A stretch of DNA of 64,000 nucleotides from Streptomyces longwoodensis (GTDB lineage: Bacteria > Actinomycetota > Actinomycetes > Streptomycetales > Streptomycetaceae). This document shows positions 50,459 through 58,837 of this stretch, piece after piece. Each line of letters opens with the position of its first letter. Position 1 is the first letter of the stretch. The notes under the pieces were generated by a model that ran no database searches, was not told where the DNA came from, and saw only the letters and a program-made list of their open reading frames with translations. Location: the NCBI RefSeq assembly GCF_001514125.1, contig NZ_KQ948549.1, forward strand, positions 186,001 through 250,000, in the 5' to 3' direction. Both the position numbers and the translations under genes were made by a program.

Positions 50459-51961
50459 GTGACCCTGTTGAACGCATCCCGAACGCGGCACAGACGACTG
50501 GGAGTCGTGGCGGCCGGCGCGGGCCTCCTGGCCGCCCTGCTCACCGCCACCCCGGCGGGCGCCACCCCCGACCCCGGGGACGCCCCCACCGCCGACAAGG
50601 CGGTGTCCGCCCGGGCGCAGGCCGACGCGGCCGAGGCGATCGCGGCCGGCGAGATACCCGGCCAGGACGAGATCGTCCACTCCGCCAACCTCGAGCACCT
50701 CGTCAACGTCCCCAAGGACGCCCTCGCCGGCATCAACTCCGACCTCGCCTTCCAGGGCCGGTACGCCTTCGCCGGCAACTACGACGGCTTCCGCGTCTTC
50801 GACATCAGCAACCCCAGGGCGCCGAAGACGATCGCCCAGGTACTGTGTCCGGGCTCGCAGAACGACGTGTCCGTCTCCGGCGACCTCCTCTTCCTGTCCA
50901 CCGACTCCTCGCGCAGCGACAGCAGTTGCAACAGCACCACCCAGCCCGCGACGGAGAAGTCCTCCTGGGAGGGCATGAAGGTCTTCGACATCAGCGACGT
51001 GCGCAACCCGAAGTACGTCGCCGCCGTCGAGACCGCGTGCGGCTCGCACACCCACACCCTGGTGCCCGAGCGGAAGAACGTGTACATCTACGTCTCCTCC
51101 TACTCGCCCAGCGCCAGCTACCCCGACTGCCAGCCACCGCACGACGGCATCTCCGTCATCAAGGTGCCGCGCAAGGCGCCCGAGCAGGCGGCCGTGGTGA
51201 ACTTCCCCGTCCTGTTCCCCGGTGAGGGCCCGGACGGCGGCGGCAACCCGGGCGCGCCCACCAACCCCGGGGTGTCCAAGACGACCGGCTGCCACGACAT
51301 CACCGTGCTGCCGGCGCAGGACCTCGCGGCGGGCGCCTGCATGGGCGACGGCATCCTGTTCTCCGTCAAGGACCCGGAGCACCCCAAGGTGATCGACCGG
51401 GTCCAGGACAACGTCAACTTCGCCTTCTGGCACTCGGCGACCTTCAACCAGACGGCGAACAAGGTCGTGTTCACCGACGAGCTGGGCGGCGGCGGAGCGG
51501 CCACCTGCAACGCCGCCGTCGGCCCGGACCGCGGCGCCGACGGCATCTACGACATCGTCGGCAAGGGCGACAAGCGCAAGCTCGTCTTCCGCGGCTACTA
51601 CAAGATCCCGCGCCACCAGGCCGACACCGAGAACTGCGTGGCCCACAACGGCTCGCTGATCCCGGTCAGGGGCCGCGACATCATGGTGCAGGCCTGGTAC
51701 CAGGGCGGCGTGTCCGTCTGGGAGTTCACCGACTCCGCCCACCCGAAGGAGATCGCCTACTTCGAGCGCGGCCCGCTGACCACCGACGCGCTCAGCGTGG
51801 GCGGCTCCTGGTCGGCGTACTACTACAACGGCTACATCTACTCGAACGACATCGCCAAGGGCTTCGACGTCCTGAAGCTCACCGACCGCCGCACCGACCC
51901 GGCCCAGCGCGTCCGGCTGCCCGGACTCAACGTCCAGACCCAGCCCGACTACTTCGACTGA
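50459..51961 (+). CDS. Secreted LVIVD-repeat protein
   Basis: 500 residues. Signal peptide of about 36 residues (GVVAAGAGLLAALLTATPAGA). Multiple LVIVD-type repeats follow: YAFAGNYDGFRVFDISNPRAP, LFLSTDSSRSD, GMKVFDISDVRNPKYVAAV, ILFSVKDPEHPKVIDRV and GVSVWEFTDSAHPKEIAYF, giving a predicted beta-propeller. His/Cys-containing turns (CGSHTHTLVPE, CHDITVL, FAFWHSATFN, ENCVAHNGS) are conserved-looking. Function unknown; the exported DUF305 lipoprotein next door suggests a shared extracellular job. GTG start with GAGGGAGGAAG upstream. Its end overlaps the TetR gene by 13 bp. Confidence 0.87.
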   Translation: MTLLNASRTRHRRLGVVAAGAGLLAALLTATPAGATPDPGDAPTADKAVSARAQADAAEAIAAGEIPGQDEIVHSANLEHLVNVPKDALAGINSDLAFQGRYAFAGNYDGFRVFDISNPRAPKTIAQVLCPGSQNDVSVSGDLLFLSTDSSRSDSSCNSTTQPATEKSSWEGMKVFDISDVRNPKYVAAVETACGSHTHTLVPERKNVYIYVSSYSPSASYPDCQPPHDGISVIKVPRKAPEQAAVVNFPVLFPGEGPDGGGNPGAPTNPGVSKTTGCHDITVLPAQDLAAGACMGDGILFSVKDPEHPKVIDRVQDNVNFAFWHSATFNQTANKVVFTDELGGGGAATCNAAVGPDRGADGIYDIVGKGDKRKLVFRGYYKIPRHQADTENCVAHNGSLIPVRGRDIMVQAWYQGGVSVWEFTDSAHPKEIAYFERGPLTTDALSVGGSWSAYYYNGYIYSNDIAKGFDVLKLTDRRTDPAQRVRLPGLNVQTQPDYFD

Positions 51962-52662
51962 GCCCCCGGCTGCTTCGGCCGGACGCCCGGCCGCGGCTGC
52001 TCCCCGGGCCGCGTCCCGGTCGCGAAGTACCGGGACAGGTCCGTCTCGCACGTCCCGCCGGGCGCCTCGCCGTCCGGCGGGACGCCCAGCTCCCAGTCCA
52101 GCCCGTAGCGCCGGAACAGCTCCGCGCGCATCGTCGCGAACGACATCGGCACGTTGGGCAGGACCATCGCGAACACCGCGCCCATCAGCAGCGACCGCAT
52201 CATGGGGTAATCGACGTCGACGTCCCGCGAGCCGTGCCGGACCACCGTCTCGCGCAGCAGCTCCGCCAGCCGCCGCTGCTCCGGGCACTGCACGAACCCC
52301 TCGGTGTCCAGCAGCCCCGCCATGTGCTGGCGCATCAGGACCGTGCGGTCCCGAGCCAGTCCCAGGATCGCGTCGATGGCCCGGGCCATCCGCTCCCTGC
52401 CGTCCTCGGTGCGCGGCGCGCGCTCCAGGGCCTCCTCCAGCGTGCGGTGCATCAGCCGGTGCACGGCCGACTGGACCAACTGGCGCTTGCCCGGGAAGTA
52501 GTACGACACCAGACCGCGCGCCGAACCGGCCCGGTCCGCGATGTCGGCCAGCGTCGTGGCGTCGTAGCCGCGCTCGCCGACCAGCTCCAACGACGCCTGC
52601 AGCAGCCGCTCCCGGGAGCGCCGTCGCAATTCTTCATTGACCGAGGCGCTGCGCGGGGACAT
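51949..52662 (-). CDS. TetR/AcrR family transcriptional regulator
   Basis: 237 residues. HTH in the first ~65 (RLLQASLELVGERGYDATTLADIADRAG then SARGLVSYYFPGKRQLVQSAV), followed by a helical ligand-binding domain and a Pro/Gly-rich tail. ATG 52662 has CAGGAGTC upstream. A perfect 17-bp palindrome lies 17 bp before the start, so it is likely autoregulated. No obvious target gene is divergent from it other than the DUF2630 gene 241 bp away. Confidence 0.88.
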   Translation of the reverse strand: MSPRSASVNEELRRRSRERLLQASLELVGERGYDATTLADIADRAGSARGLVSYYFPGKRQLVQSAVHRLMHRTLEEALERAPRTEDGRERMARAIDAILGLARDRTVLMRQHMAGLLDTEGFVQCPEQRRLAELLRETVVRHGSRDVDVDYPMMRSLLMGAVFAMVLPNVPMSFATMRAELFRRYGLDWELGVPPDGEAPGGTCETDLSRYFATGTRPGEQPRPGVRPKQPGAQSK

Positions 52663-52679
52663 GCTGGACTCCTGCGTTG

Positions 52680-52696
52680 ATTGGCTGCCAGCCAAT
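52680..52696. promoter_or_regulatory. Perfect palindrome, probable TetR operator
   Basis: ATTGGCTG-C-CAGCCAAT, 17 bp with 8-bp arms and one central base. On the minus strand it lies right after a TATATT -10-like element, so binding would block transcription of the regulator gene. Confidence 0.7.
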
Positions 52697-52903
52697 ATAC
52701 TCAACGCATGCCGGTCGGCGCCCTGGGGCGCACGACCGCAATCCGCCTCGGACGACACGGGGGATCGTCCGAGGCGGACCCTTTCCACCCCGAAAGTTCG
52801 CTCAGGCTACTTCTGTCGCGGAGGCTTCGGCCGAACGGTCGCCCCGCGGGCGTGATCTCCTTAGGCTGGCCACGACACCCAGGCCCGGGGAAGGTGAGCG
52901 GAC

Positions 52904-53158
52904 ATGGAGCAGGAGCAGGACCGCCGGATCCTGTCGAGGATCTCGGAGATGGTCGAGGACGAGCACAGGCTCCGGTCGGACCTCGCCGCCGGGCGCATCG
53001 ACGGCGACACCGAGCGACAGCGGCTGGCCGAGCTGGAGCGCGCGCTGGACCAGTGCTGGGACCTGCTGCGCCAGCGGCGCGCCAAGAGCGAGTACGGGGA
53101 GGACCCCGACGAGGCCCGCGTGCGCCCCTCGTCGCAGGTGGAGGGCTACCGGACCTGA
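52904..53158 (+). CDS. DUF2630 family protein
   Basis: 84 residues, highly charged and helical: ILSRISEMVEDEHRLRSDLAAG, a LAELERALDQCWDLLRQRRAKSE block and the conserved ending VRPSSQVEGYRT. This matches DUF2630, small actinobacterial proteins of unknown role. The ATG follows AAGGTGAG. The 241-bp gap before it contains the TetR operator and nothing else I can name. Confidence 0.85.
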   Translation: MEQEQDRRILSRISEMVEDEHRLRSDLAAGRIDGDTERQRLAELERALDQCWDLLRQRRAKSEYGEDPDEARVRPSSQVEGYRT

Positions 53159-53233
53159 ACGGCCGACGACCGGGCAGCGGTCGGCGCCCGCGGGGCGTCG
53201 CGCGCCGCGGCGGACCACCGCCACCGCCCGGCG

Positions 53234-53932
53234 TCAGCCGAGCGCCGCCGCCAGGTCCGGTACCGGGCGCAGGGCGTCCGGGCGGAGGCGCGCGGGCCGG
53301 TGGTCCACGAAGTGCACGGCACAGCCCAGCGCCGCCGCGCCGCCGTCCGCCCGCCGGTTGTCGCCCACCATCAGCGTGCGCCGCGGGTCCGCGCCGAGCG
53401 CCTCGCAGGCCACCCGGAACAGCCTCGGGTCCGGCTTCTGCACGCCGTGCTCGTACGACAGCACGTAGGCGTCCACGTGCGCGTCGAGGCCGTGCGCGCG
53501 GAACACGGGGCGCAGGTCCCAGCCGATGTTGCTCACCACGCCGACGCGGACGCCGCGGTCCACGAGCGTCCGCAGCACCTCGGCGGCGTCCGGGTACGGC
53601 GCCCACGCGGCCGGGCTCATGTGCCGCTCGTACAGGGCGTCGTAGAGCGCCGGGTCGGGCAGCGGCACCCGGCGGGCCAGCCCGGTGTACGCGGCCCGGT
53701 GCAGCGCGGCGCTCTCGTCGCGCCGCCGCCACAGTTCCGTCAGCTCTTCCGGGACCCACTGCGGGGGCGCGCCCCCGGGCAGCGCACCGGCCGCCTCCAA
53801 CGCCCGCGCCTTCCCCTCCAGTTCCGCCTCGGGGAGCGTCGCGCCGGTCTCGTCCAGGGTGGCCCGCAGCCAGGACCCGGCGGACTCGATGCGGAACAGC
53901 GTGCCGGAGAAGTCGAACAGGACGGTCGCCAT
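53234..53932 (-). CDS. HAD family hydrolase with Ser in the catalytic motif
   Basis: 232 residues. Motif I is DFSGTLFR at the N-terminus: the nucleophile Asp is present, but the second Asp of DxD, the usual acid/base, is Ser. Motif II VVSNIGWD, motif III KPDPRLF with Lys, and motif IV VGDNRRADGGAA are intact. Likely a phosphatase-type or phosphotransferase HAD of unknown substrate; the substitution may lower phosphatase turnover. It starts 61 bp from the PAP2 stop. Confidence 0.85.
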   Translation of the reverse strand: MATVLFDFSGTLFRIESAGSWLRATLDETGATLPEAELEGKARALEAAGALPGGAPPQWVPEELTELWRRRDESAALHRAAYTGLARRVPLPDPALYDALYERHMSPAAWAPYPDAAEVLRTLVDRGVRVGVVSNIGWDLRPVFRAHGLDAHVDAYVLSYEHGVQKPDPRLFRVACEALGADPRRTLMVGDNRRADGGAAALGCAVHFVDHRPARLRPDALRPVPDLAAALG

Positions 53933-53992
53933 GGCACCGATCCTAGGAGGCGGTGATCGCGCGCGTGGCCCGCTTCCCTGGGCAGATGGACC

Positions 53993-54682
53993 TCACCGCC
54001 GCGCGGGAGGCGCCGGCCGCCACCGGCGGTGCGCGATGATCGCCCCCGCCACCAGGGTTGCGCCCAGCAGCCAGCCGCCGAGCACGTCCGACGGCCAGTG
54101 CACGCCGAGCCACACCCGGGTCAGACCGACGCCGGCCACCGAGACCACCGCCAGCGCCACCGCCGTGCGCCACAGCGCCGCGGGCGGCCCGGCGCGGTGC
54201 AGCAGCCACAGCAGGAGGCCGCACACCACGGTCGCGGTCAGGGCGTGGCCCGACGGGTACGCCGCGAAGTGGGCGGTGTCCACCGGGTCGGGCCACCACG
54301 GGCGGGGGCGGCCGACCGCGGCCTTCAGGCCCTGCTGCACCAGGGTGCCGAGCGCCGACACGGCCACCAGCCAGCAGGCCGTCCACCAGGCCCCGCGCCG
54401 CCACACCAGCCACGCCGCCACCGCCGCGCCCAGCAGCCGCATCGTGTTGGGGTCCCACACCCAGTCGGACAGGATGCGGAACGTGTGGGTCACACCCGGC
54501 TCGTCGACGGCCCAGCGGTGCGTGGTGCGGGCGACGGAGTCGTCGGCGGACATCAGCGGCTCCCATCCGACGGCCACCAGCACCAGCAGCACCAGGGAGC
54601 ACAGCGACAACAGCACCGTGGCGCGGACGGCCGTACGGGACACCGGCGGACGGGACGGGGCGTCGACGGGCGGGGTGCTCAT
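53993..54682 (-). CDS. PAP2 superfamily membrane phosphatase
   Basis: 229 residues, about six membrane helices. The lipid-phosphatase signature is complete: KAAVGRPRP (motif 1), YPSGHA (motif 2) and TRVWLGVHWPSDVLGG (motif 3, with the catalytic His). Probably hydrolyses undecaprenyl-pyrophosphate, phosphatidic acid or a phosphate ester at the outer membrane face; the substrate is unknown. It is co-directional with the HAD gene downstream, with a gap of 60 bp. Confidence 0.9.
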   Translation of the reverse strand: MSTPPVDAPSRPPVSRTAVRATVLLSLCSLVLLVLVAVGWEPLMSADDSVARTTHRWAVDEPGVTHTFRILSDWVWDPNTMRLLGAAVAAWLVWRRGAWWTACWLVAVSALGTLVQQGLKAAVGRPRPWWPDPVDTAHFAAYPSGHALTATVVCGLLLWLLHRAGPPAALWRTAVALAVVSVAGVGLTRVWLGVHWPSDVLGGWLLGATLVAGAIIAHRRWRPAPPARR

Positions 54683-54762
54683 GCAGCGATCCTCGCCGAA
54701 GGGCGGGGTGCGAGGCCAACCCGGACGGCGGTGCCGGCAGGGGCACTACGCGGCGGGGGCCG

Positions 54763-54788
54763 CCTGCTGGAGCAGGGCATCCAGCAGG
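54763..54788. terminator. Hairpin downstream of the HxlR gene
   Basis: CCTGCTGG (54763-54770) / CCAGCAGG (54781-54788) form an 8-bp stem with a 10-base loop, 24 bases after the HxlR stop on the minus strand. Confidence 0.45.
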
Positions 54789-54811
54789 TGCACGGGCGGC
54801 CTGCGGGCGGC

Positions 54812-55318
54812 CTACGCGTCCTGGACGCCCTGGCCGGCCGGGTCCGCGTCCGGCCCCGCCAGCGTCCAGCCCGCCGCGGCCACCTCCGCGTGCAGCTCGC
54901 CCCGGGTGACCGGCTCGCCGCAGTGCGCGCAGACCGGGCGGAGGCTGAAGTCGTGGTCGTGGTGCCGCAGCTTCATCGGCGGGGCGTCGGTCAGCCAGCG
55001 GTCCCCCCAGCGCAGCAGTTCGCGGATGACGCCGACCAGGTCGTGGCCGGCCTCGGTCAGGTAGTAGCCGTCGTGGCGCGGTTCGTCGGGCAGCGGGCGG
55101 CGCTCCAGGACGCCGTCGGCGACCAGGCTCTTCAGCCGGGCGGACAGGCGGTCCGTGGGGGCACCGGTGTTCCTGGCGATCTGGCGGAAGCGGTGGTTGC
55201 CGAACGTGACCTCGCGGACGGCGAGCAGCGACCAGCGGTCGCCCACGACCTGCAGGGTGGCGGCGATCGAGCAGGGGCGGCCGGGGACCTCGTACGGATC
55301 GGTGTGTGGAGTGGTCAC
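54812..55318 (-). CDS. HxlR family transcriptional regulator
   Basis: 168 residues. Winged helix of the HxlR type: CSIAATLQVVGDRWSLLAVREV, FGNHRFRQIARNTGAPTDRLSARLKSLV and a wing with YLTEAGHDLVGVIREL. A CAHCGEPV pair of cysteines forms a small zinc-ribbon-like C-terminus not usual in the family. Divergent from the MFS exporter; two dyads of TTTGAA/TTCAAA type lie in the 106-bp gap. Probably represses the exporter gene and its own. Confidence 0.9.
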   Translation of the reverse strand: MTTPHTDPYEVPGRPCSIAATLQVVGDRWSLLAVREVTFGNHRFRQIARNTGAPTDRLSARLKSLVADGVLERRPLPDEPRHDGYYLTEAGHDLVGVIRELLRWGDRWLTDAPPMKLRHHDHDFSLRPVCAHCGEPVTRGELHAEVAAAGWTLAGPDADPAGQGVQDA

Positions 55319-55339
55319 GCTCCGAGTATCCCGCGCGGA

Positions 55340-55404
55340 CTTTGAATGTCAAAGCTCGGTCAAGGTCGGGATCCCGCGCCCGAAGCGGTTTGAATTTCAA
55401 ACCG
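55340..55404. promoter_or_regulatory. Twin HxlR operators
   Basis: Site 1: CTTTGA-ATG-TCAAAG at 55340-55354. Site 2: perfect 19-bp CGGTTTGAA-T-TTCAAACCG at 55386-55404. Same TTTGA core, centres 48 bp apart, placed near each divergent start. Confidence 0.75.
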
Positions 55405-55424
55405 TGCCGTGCTTCGCTGACCCC

Positions 55425-56876
55425 ATGAGTCCCTCGCTTTGGTTTTCACAGCAACGCCTGGCGTCGATCGTCATCCTCCTGGCCGTCTTCATGACGAACC
55501 TCGATCTGTGGATCGTCAACGTCGCGCTGCCCGCCATCGGCTCGTCCTTCGCCTCGTCGTCCGGCGGGGCGGCCACCCTGAGCTCCTTGTCCTGGGTGCT
55601 GAACGCCTACGCCATCGCCCTCGCGGCCCTCCTCGTCGTGGCGGGCCGCCTGGGTGACCGGATAGGGCAGCGGCCGGTGTTCCTCGCGGGAGTCACCGTC
55701 TTCACCCTCGCCTCGCTCGGCTGTGCCCTGGCGCCCGACCTGATCACCCTCGTGGCCGCCCGGGCCCTCCAGGCGGTCGGCGCCGCCGCCCAGTTGCCCA
55801 CGTCCCTGGCGCTCCTGCTGGCCTCCGTGCCGGCCGGGCAGCGCACCCGCGCCACCCGCAACTGGGCGGCCGTGGGCGGGCTCGCCGCGGCCGCGGGCCC
55901 CGTCGCCGGGGGACTGCTGGTCCAGGTCGACTGGCGCTGGGTCTTCGTGATCAACGTCCCCATCGGCATCGCCACCGTGGTCGCGGGGCTGCGCGTCCTG
56001 CCGTCGACCGCACGCACGGAGAAGGGGCGCCTGCCCGACCTGACGGGTGCCCTGCTGATCACCCTCGCGATCGCCGCTCTGTCCGGCGCCCTGGTGCAGG
56101 CACCGGACTGGGGCTGGCTGGACGCCAGGAGCCTGGCGCTCTTCGCCCTCGCGCTGGCCGGCGCCGCCGTCTTCGTCCGCCGCTCGCTGCGGCACAGCCA
56201 CCCGCTGTTCGAACTGCCCCTGCTGCGCCTGCCCCAGTTCGGTGCCGCGAGCGCCGGCACCTTCGCGTTCGGCATCGCCTTCGCGATCATGCTCCTGTCC
56301 AACGTCCTGTGGTGCCAGGAGATCTGGCACTGGAGCGCCCTGCGCACCGGCGTCGCCATGGTGCCCGGCCCGGCCCTGGTCCCCGTGGTCACCGTGCTCA
56401 CCGCGCGCTCCGCACAGCGCCTGGGACACGGGCCGCTGGTCGCCACGGGCGGACTGCTCTTCGCCGCCGCCATGCTCTGGCGCACCTGCTTCGCGTCCCT
56501 CGACGCCGACTACTGGCTCGACCTGCTGCCCAGCCAGGTTCTCGGCGGCGTGGGCGTCGGGCTGACCCTCGGCACCCTGGTGGCCGCCGGCGTCAGCTCC
56601 CTGCCCGGCCACCGGGCGGCCACCGGGTCGGCGCTGGTCAACTCCGTGCGTCAGATGTCCGCCACCGTGGGCGTCGCGCTGCTGGTCGCCATCGTCGGGA
56701 CGCACGTCGGCCCGGCGCAGCGGCAGGACTTCCGGGTCGCATGGGTGGTGGCGGCGGCGCTGAGCGTCGCGACGGCCGTCGTCGGCGTGCGGCTCACCCG
56801 CACCGCCACCCGTGCACGCGGAGCCGCCACCCCGGTGGAGGCCCCGGCGGCCGCCCCCCTCACCGAGCCGCGCTGA
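55425..56876 (+). CDS. MFS drug exporter (DHA2/EmrB-like, 14-helix type)
   Basis: 483 residues, about 14 membrane helices. DHA2 landmarks: FMTNLDLWIVNVALPAIG in helix 1 (the D-x-x-(I/V)VNVALP signature), LGDRIGQRPVFLAGV between helices 2 and 3, and the helix-5 motif RNWAAVGGLAAAAGPVAGGLL. Uses the proton gradient to export a drug or toxin. ATG 55425 sits directly after the operator region. Regulated, by position, by the divergent HxlR protein. Confidence 0.9.
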   Translation: MSPSLWFSQQRLASIVILLAVFMTNLDLWIVNVALPAIGSSFASSSGGAATLSSLSWVLNAYAIALAALLVVAGRLGDRIGQRPVFLAGVTVFTLASLGCALAPDLITLVAARALQAVGAAAQLPTSLALLLASVPAGQRTRATRNWAAVGGLAAAAGPVAGGLLVQVDWRWVFVINVPIGIATVVAGLRVLPSTARTEKGRLPDLTGALLITLAIAALSGALVQAPDWGWLDARSLALFALALAGAAVFVRRSLRHSHPLFELPLLRLPQFGAASAGTFAFGIAFAIMLLSNVLWCQEIWHWSALRTGVAMVPGPALVPVVTVLTARSAQRLGHGPLVATGGLLFAAAMLWRTCFASLDADYWLDLLPSQVLGGVGVGLTLGTLVAAGVSSLPGHRAATGSALVNSVRQMSATVGVALLVAIVGTHVGPAQRQDFRVAWVVAAALSVATAVVGVRLTRTATRARGAATPVEAPAAAPLTEPR

Positions 56877-56940
56877 ACCGGTCACCCCCACACCCGCCGG
56901 GACGATCGGCGCCAACTGGCGCTTGCGGGTGCGGCGTCCG

Positions 56941-56963
56941 GGGGGCCGCGGCCCGCGGCCCCC
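56941..56963. terminator. Terminator between MFS and M56 genes
   Basis: GGGGGCCGC (56941-56949) / GCGGCCCCC (56955-56963), 9-bp stem, 5-base loop, touching the stop codon of the M56 gene on the minus strand. Serves convergent transcription. Confidence 0.6.
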
Positions 56964-57898
56964 TAGCCCAGCACCCGGAGCGCCGGCACCAGCGTCACCA
57001 GCACCGGGAGCGCGGGGACCAGCGCGGCCGTCGCGGTGAGGCCGAGCCTGCGCGTCGCGGGGAGGCGGTCCCGGGGGGTCAGCAGGCGCCGGACGCGCTG
57101 CGGGACGTACGCCTGCGGGGTGGGGGAGGGTCCGAACACCCCACGGTCCTCGTTGAGTTCGACCAGGGCGAGGGCCGTGGTCAGCCGGCCGTGGCGCCGG
57201 GAGGCCACGTCGTCGGCGGCCAGCTCGACCAGGTGGTGCATCTCGTCGCGGAACGCCGCGAACACCGGAACCTGGGGGAACCCGCTCGCCAGCGCGGTCG
57301 AGCAGTGCAGCAGCCAGTGGTGCCGGGCCTGCGCGTGCCCCTGCTCGTGGGCCAGGACGGCGTCCAGCCGCCGCCCCTTCAGCCGACGCAACGCGGCGGT
57401 GGTCACCACCAGTTGGGGCGCGGACCCCGGCAGCCACCAGGCGTCGGGCCGCTCGCCCTCCAGCACCACCAGCCTCCCCGCCTGTGGCTCCTCGCCCGGC
57501 AACAGCGGTGCGCGCAGCCGGAGTTCGGCCTGGCGCAGCCGCAGCCCCCGCCGGGCCCGGGCGACCTCGCGGACGAGCATCGCGCCGCTCCACAGCCCGG
57601 CGCAGAACAGCGCCACGGCGACCGGGGCGGCCCACGGACCGGGCGCGCCCAGGGCGTACGCCTCCACGACCCCGGGCGGCGCGGGCGCGAACACGTGCCC
57701 GCGCACCGCCTGCCAGGCGGCCGCCGCGCAGAGGGTCATCGACAGCGCGCAGCACAGCAGCACCGCCGCCACCACGCACTGCCACGCCCACAGCGCGACC
57801 ACCGGCTCGCGGTCCGGCCAGTCGGCCCGGGCGAGCAGTCGGGGGGCCACGACGGCCGTCACGGCGGCGAGCAGCAGCAGGACCGCGGGGACCATCAT
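56963..57898 (-). CDS. M56 family (BlaR1/MecR1-like) membrane metallopeptidase
   Basis: 311 residues. Three N-terminal membrane helices (about 5-25, 36-60, 85-110), then the catalytic domain: GSAPQLVVTTAALRRL and the zinc motif HEQGH with H-W downstream and ELAADD as the third ligand region. A final hydrophobic helix ends the protein. BlaR1-type peptidases cut a BlaI-type repressor; no penicillin-sensing domain or BlaI gene is visible here. Tandem ATG codons at 57895/57898 with AAGGTG upstream. Confidence 0.88.
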   Translation of the reverse strand: MMVPAVLLLLAAVTAVVAPRLLARADWPDREPVVALWAWQCVVAAVLLCCALSMTLCAAAAWQAVRGHVFAPAPPGVVEAYALGAPGPWAAPVAVALFCAGLWSGAMLVREVARARRGLRLRQAELRLRAPLLPGEEPQAGRLVVLEGERPDAWWLPGSAPQLVVTTAALRRLKGRRLDAVLAHEQGHAQARHHWLLHCSTALASGFPQVPVFAAFRDEMHHLVELAADDVASRRHGRLTTALALVELNEDRGVFGPSPTPQAYVPQRVRRLLTPRDRLPATRRLGLTATAALVPALPVLVTLVPALRVLG

Positions 57899-57963
57899 GG
57901 GCAGCACCTTATGAGCGGCCCACCGTCCGGCGGTACGGCCTCCCGCGGCAAAGTGACGCACTC

Positions 57964-58025
57964 CACCCACCCACGCACGCCACGCACCCACGCACGCCAC
58001 GCACGCCACGCGCGCCGCACGCGCC
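57964..58025. repeat. Short CACGCACGC repeats
   Basis: Imperfect tandem units related to CACGCACGC (period about nine to ten bases) in the 150-bp gap between the DUF5134 and M56 genes. Nothing else is seen in this gap. Confidence 0.5.
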
Positions 58026-58048
58026 ACCTGCGCAGGCACCGCGCCCCC

Positions 58049-58639
58049 TCACATCGTCAGCAGCATCGCCAGCATCCCGATCCCCATCGACAACCGGCAC
58101 GCGCGTGCCAGTTCCGGCCGGTCGCCCCAGCGCGGGGCACCGTCGGCGGCACGCCCCCCGGCCGCCGACGGCACTCCCGTCACCGCCGCCCCCGCCGGTA
58201 CCGGGACCAGCCGCGCACCGGTGACGAGGACGTAGCCGGTGAAGTAGACCAGCAGCGCACCGGTCAGCACCGGGACGCCGGACGCCCCGTGCACGTGGCC
58301 GTGGCCCCCGGCGGGGGAGGCGGCCATGGTGAGCGCCATGTAGACCATCGCCGCCGTGCCCACGAGGTGGTGCAGGTGGTGGGTGCTGCGGCGGACCGCC
58401 CACAGGGCGCGCAGCGCCGCCGCGCCGAAGACCACGGCGTAGGCCGGCCATGCCCAGCCCGGCGGGGCGAACACCGCGGCCGGCACGGCCATCACGGCCA
58501 TCCCGAACCCCATCAGCGCCTCGCCGCCCGCGGCCCGGCGCTGCTCCTCGACGCCGCTGCGCATCCGCAGCAGGCAGTAGGTCCCGGTCACCGCGCACAG
58601 CGCCACCAGGAGCCAGCCGGGCGAAGCCGGTCCGTGCAC
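58049..58639 (-). CDS. DUF5134 membrane protein
   Basis: 196 residues with about six membrane helices: VHGPASPGWLLVALCAVTGTYCLLRM start, GFGMAVMAVPAAVF, THHLHHLVGTAAMVYMALTM, a His-rich turn (GGHGHVHGASG) and LLVYFTGYVLVTGARL, ending CRLSMGIGMLAMLLTM. Matches DUF5134, function unknown; the clustered His residues suggest metal contact. GTG start with GGGGAGGTG upstream. It is 150 bp before the M56 peptidase and probably in its operon. Confidence 0.82.
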   Translation of the reverse strand: MHGPASPGWLLVALCAVTGTYCLLRMRSGVEEQRRAAGGEALMGFGMAVMAVPAAVFAPPGWAWPAYAVVFGAAALRALWAVRRSTHHLHHLVGTAAMVYMALTMAASPAGGHGHVHGASGVPVLTGALLVYFTGYVLVTGARLVPVPAGAAVTGVPSAAGGRAADGAPRWGDRPELARACRLSMGIGMLAMLLTM

Positions 58640-58802
58640 GCGCACCTCCCCGCTCGACGGTCGCTCATCGGTCCGCTCCAGGGGATGCCATGCCCGAGGC
58701 GCGCGGCGCGCACGCAAGCGCAGAGGTGTACACGGGGGGCATTCGACGGAGCACGCGGGGTGAGCCGCAGGTGAGCCACCGGCCCGCAGCTCGCCCCGCA
58801 GA

Positions 58803-58820
58803 TGTTTCACTGGTAAAACA
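58803..58820. promoter_or_regulatory. Probable MarR operator upstream of FUSC-MarR
   Basis: TGTTTCAC-TG-GTAAAACA, an 18-bp dyad with 7 of 8 arm positions paired, 17 bp before the FUSC start. It is unusually AT-rich for this genome and is the type of site bound by MarR proteins, one of which is encoded by the second gene. Confidence 0.6.
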
Positions 58821-58837
58821 CCTGCTAAGTTGGATGC

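Noticed and set aside
52681..53946. A 421-codon plus-strand frame over DUF2630 and the HAD gene
   Set aside because: Out of frame with DUF2630 and antisense to the HAD motifs; Pro/Arg/Ala-rich nonsense.
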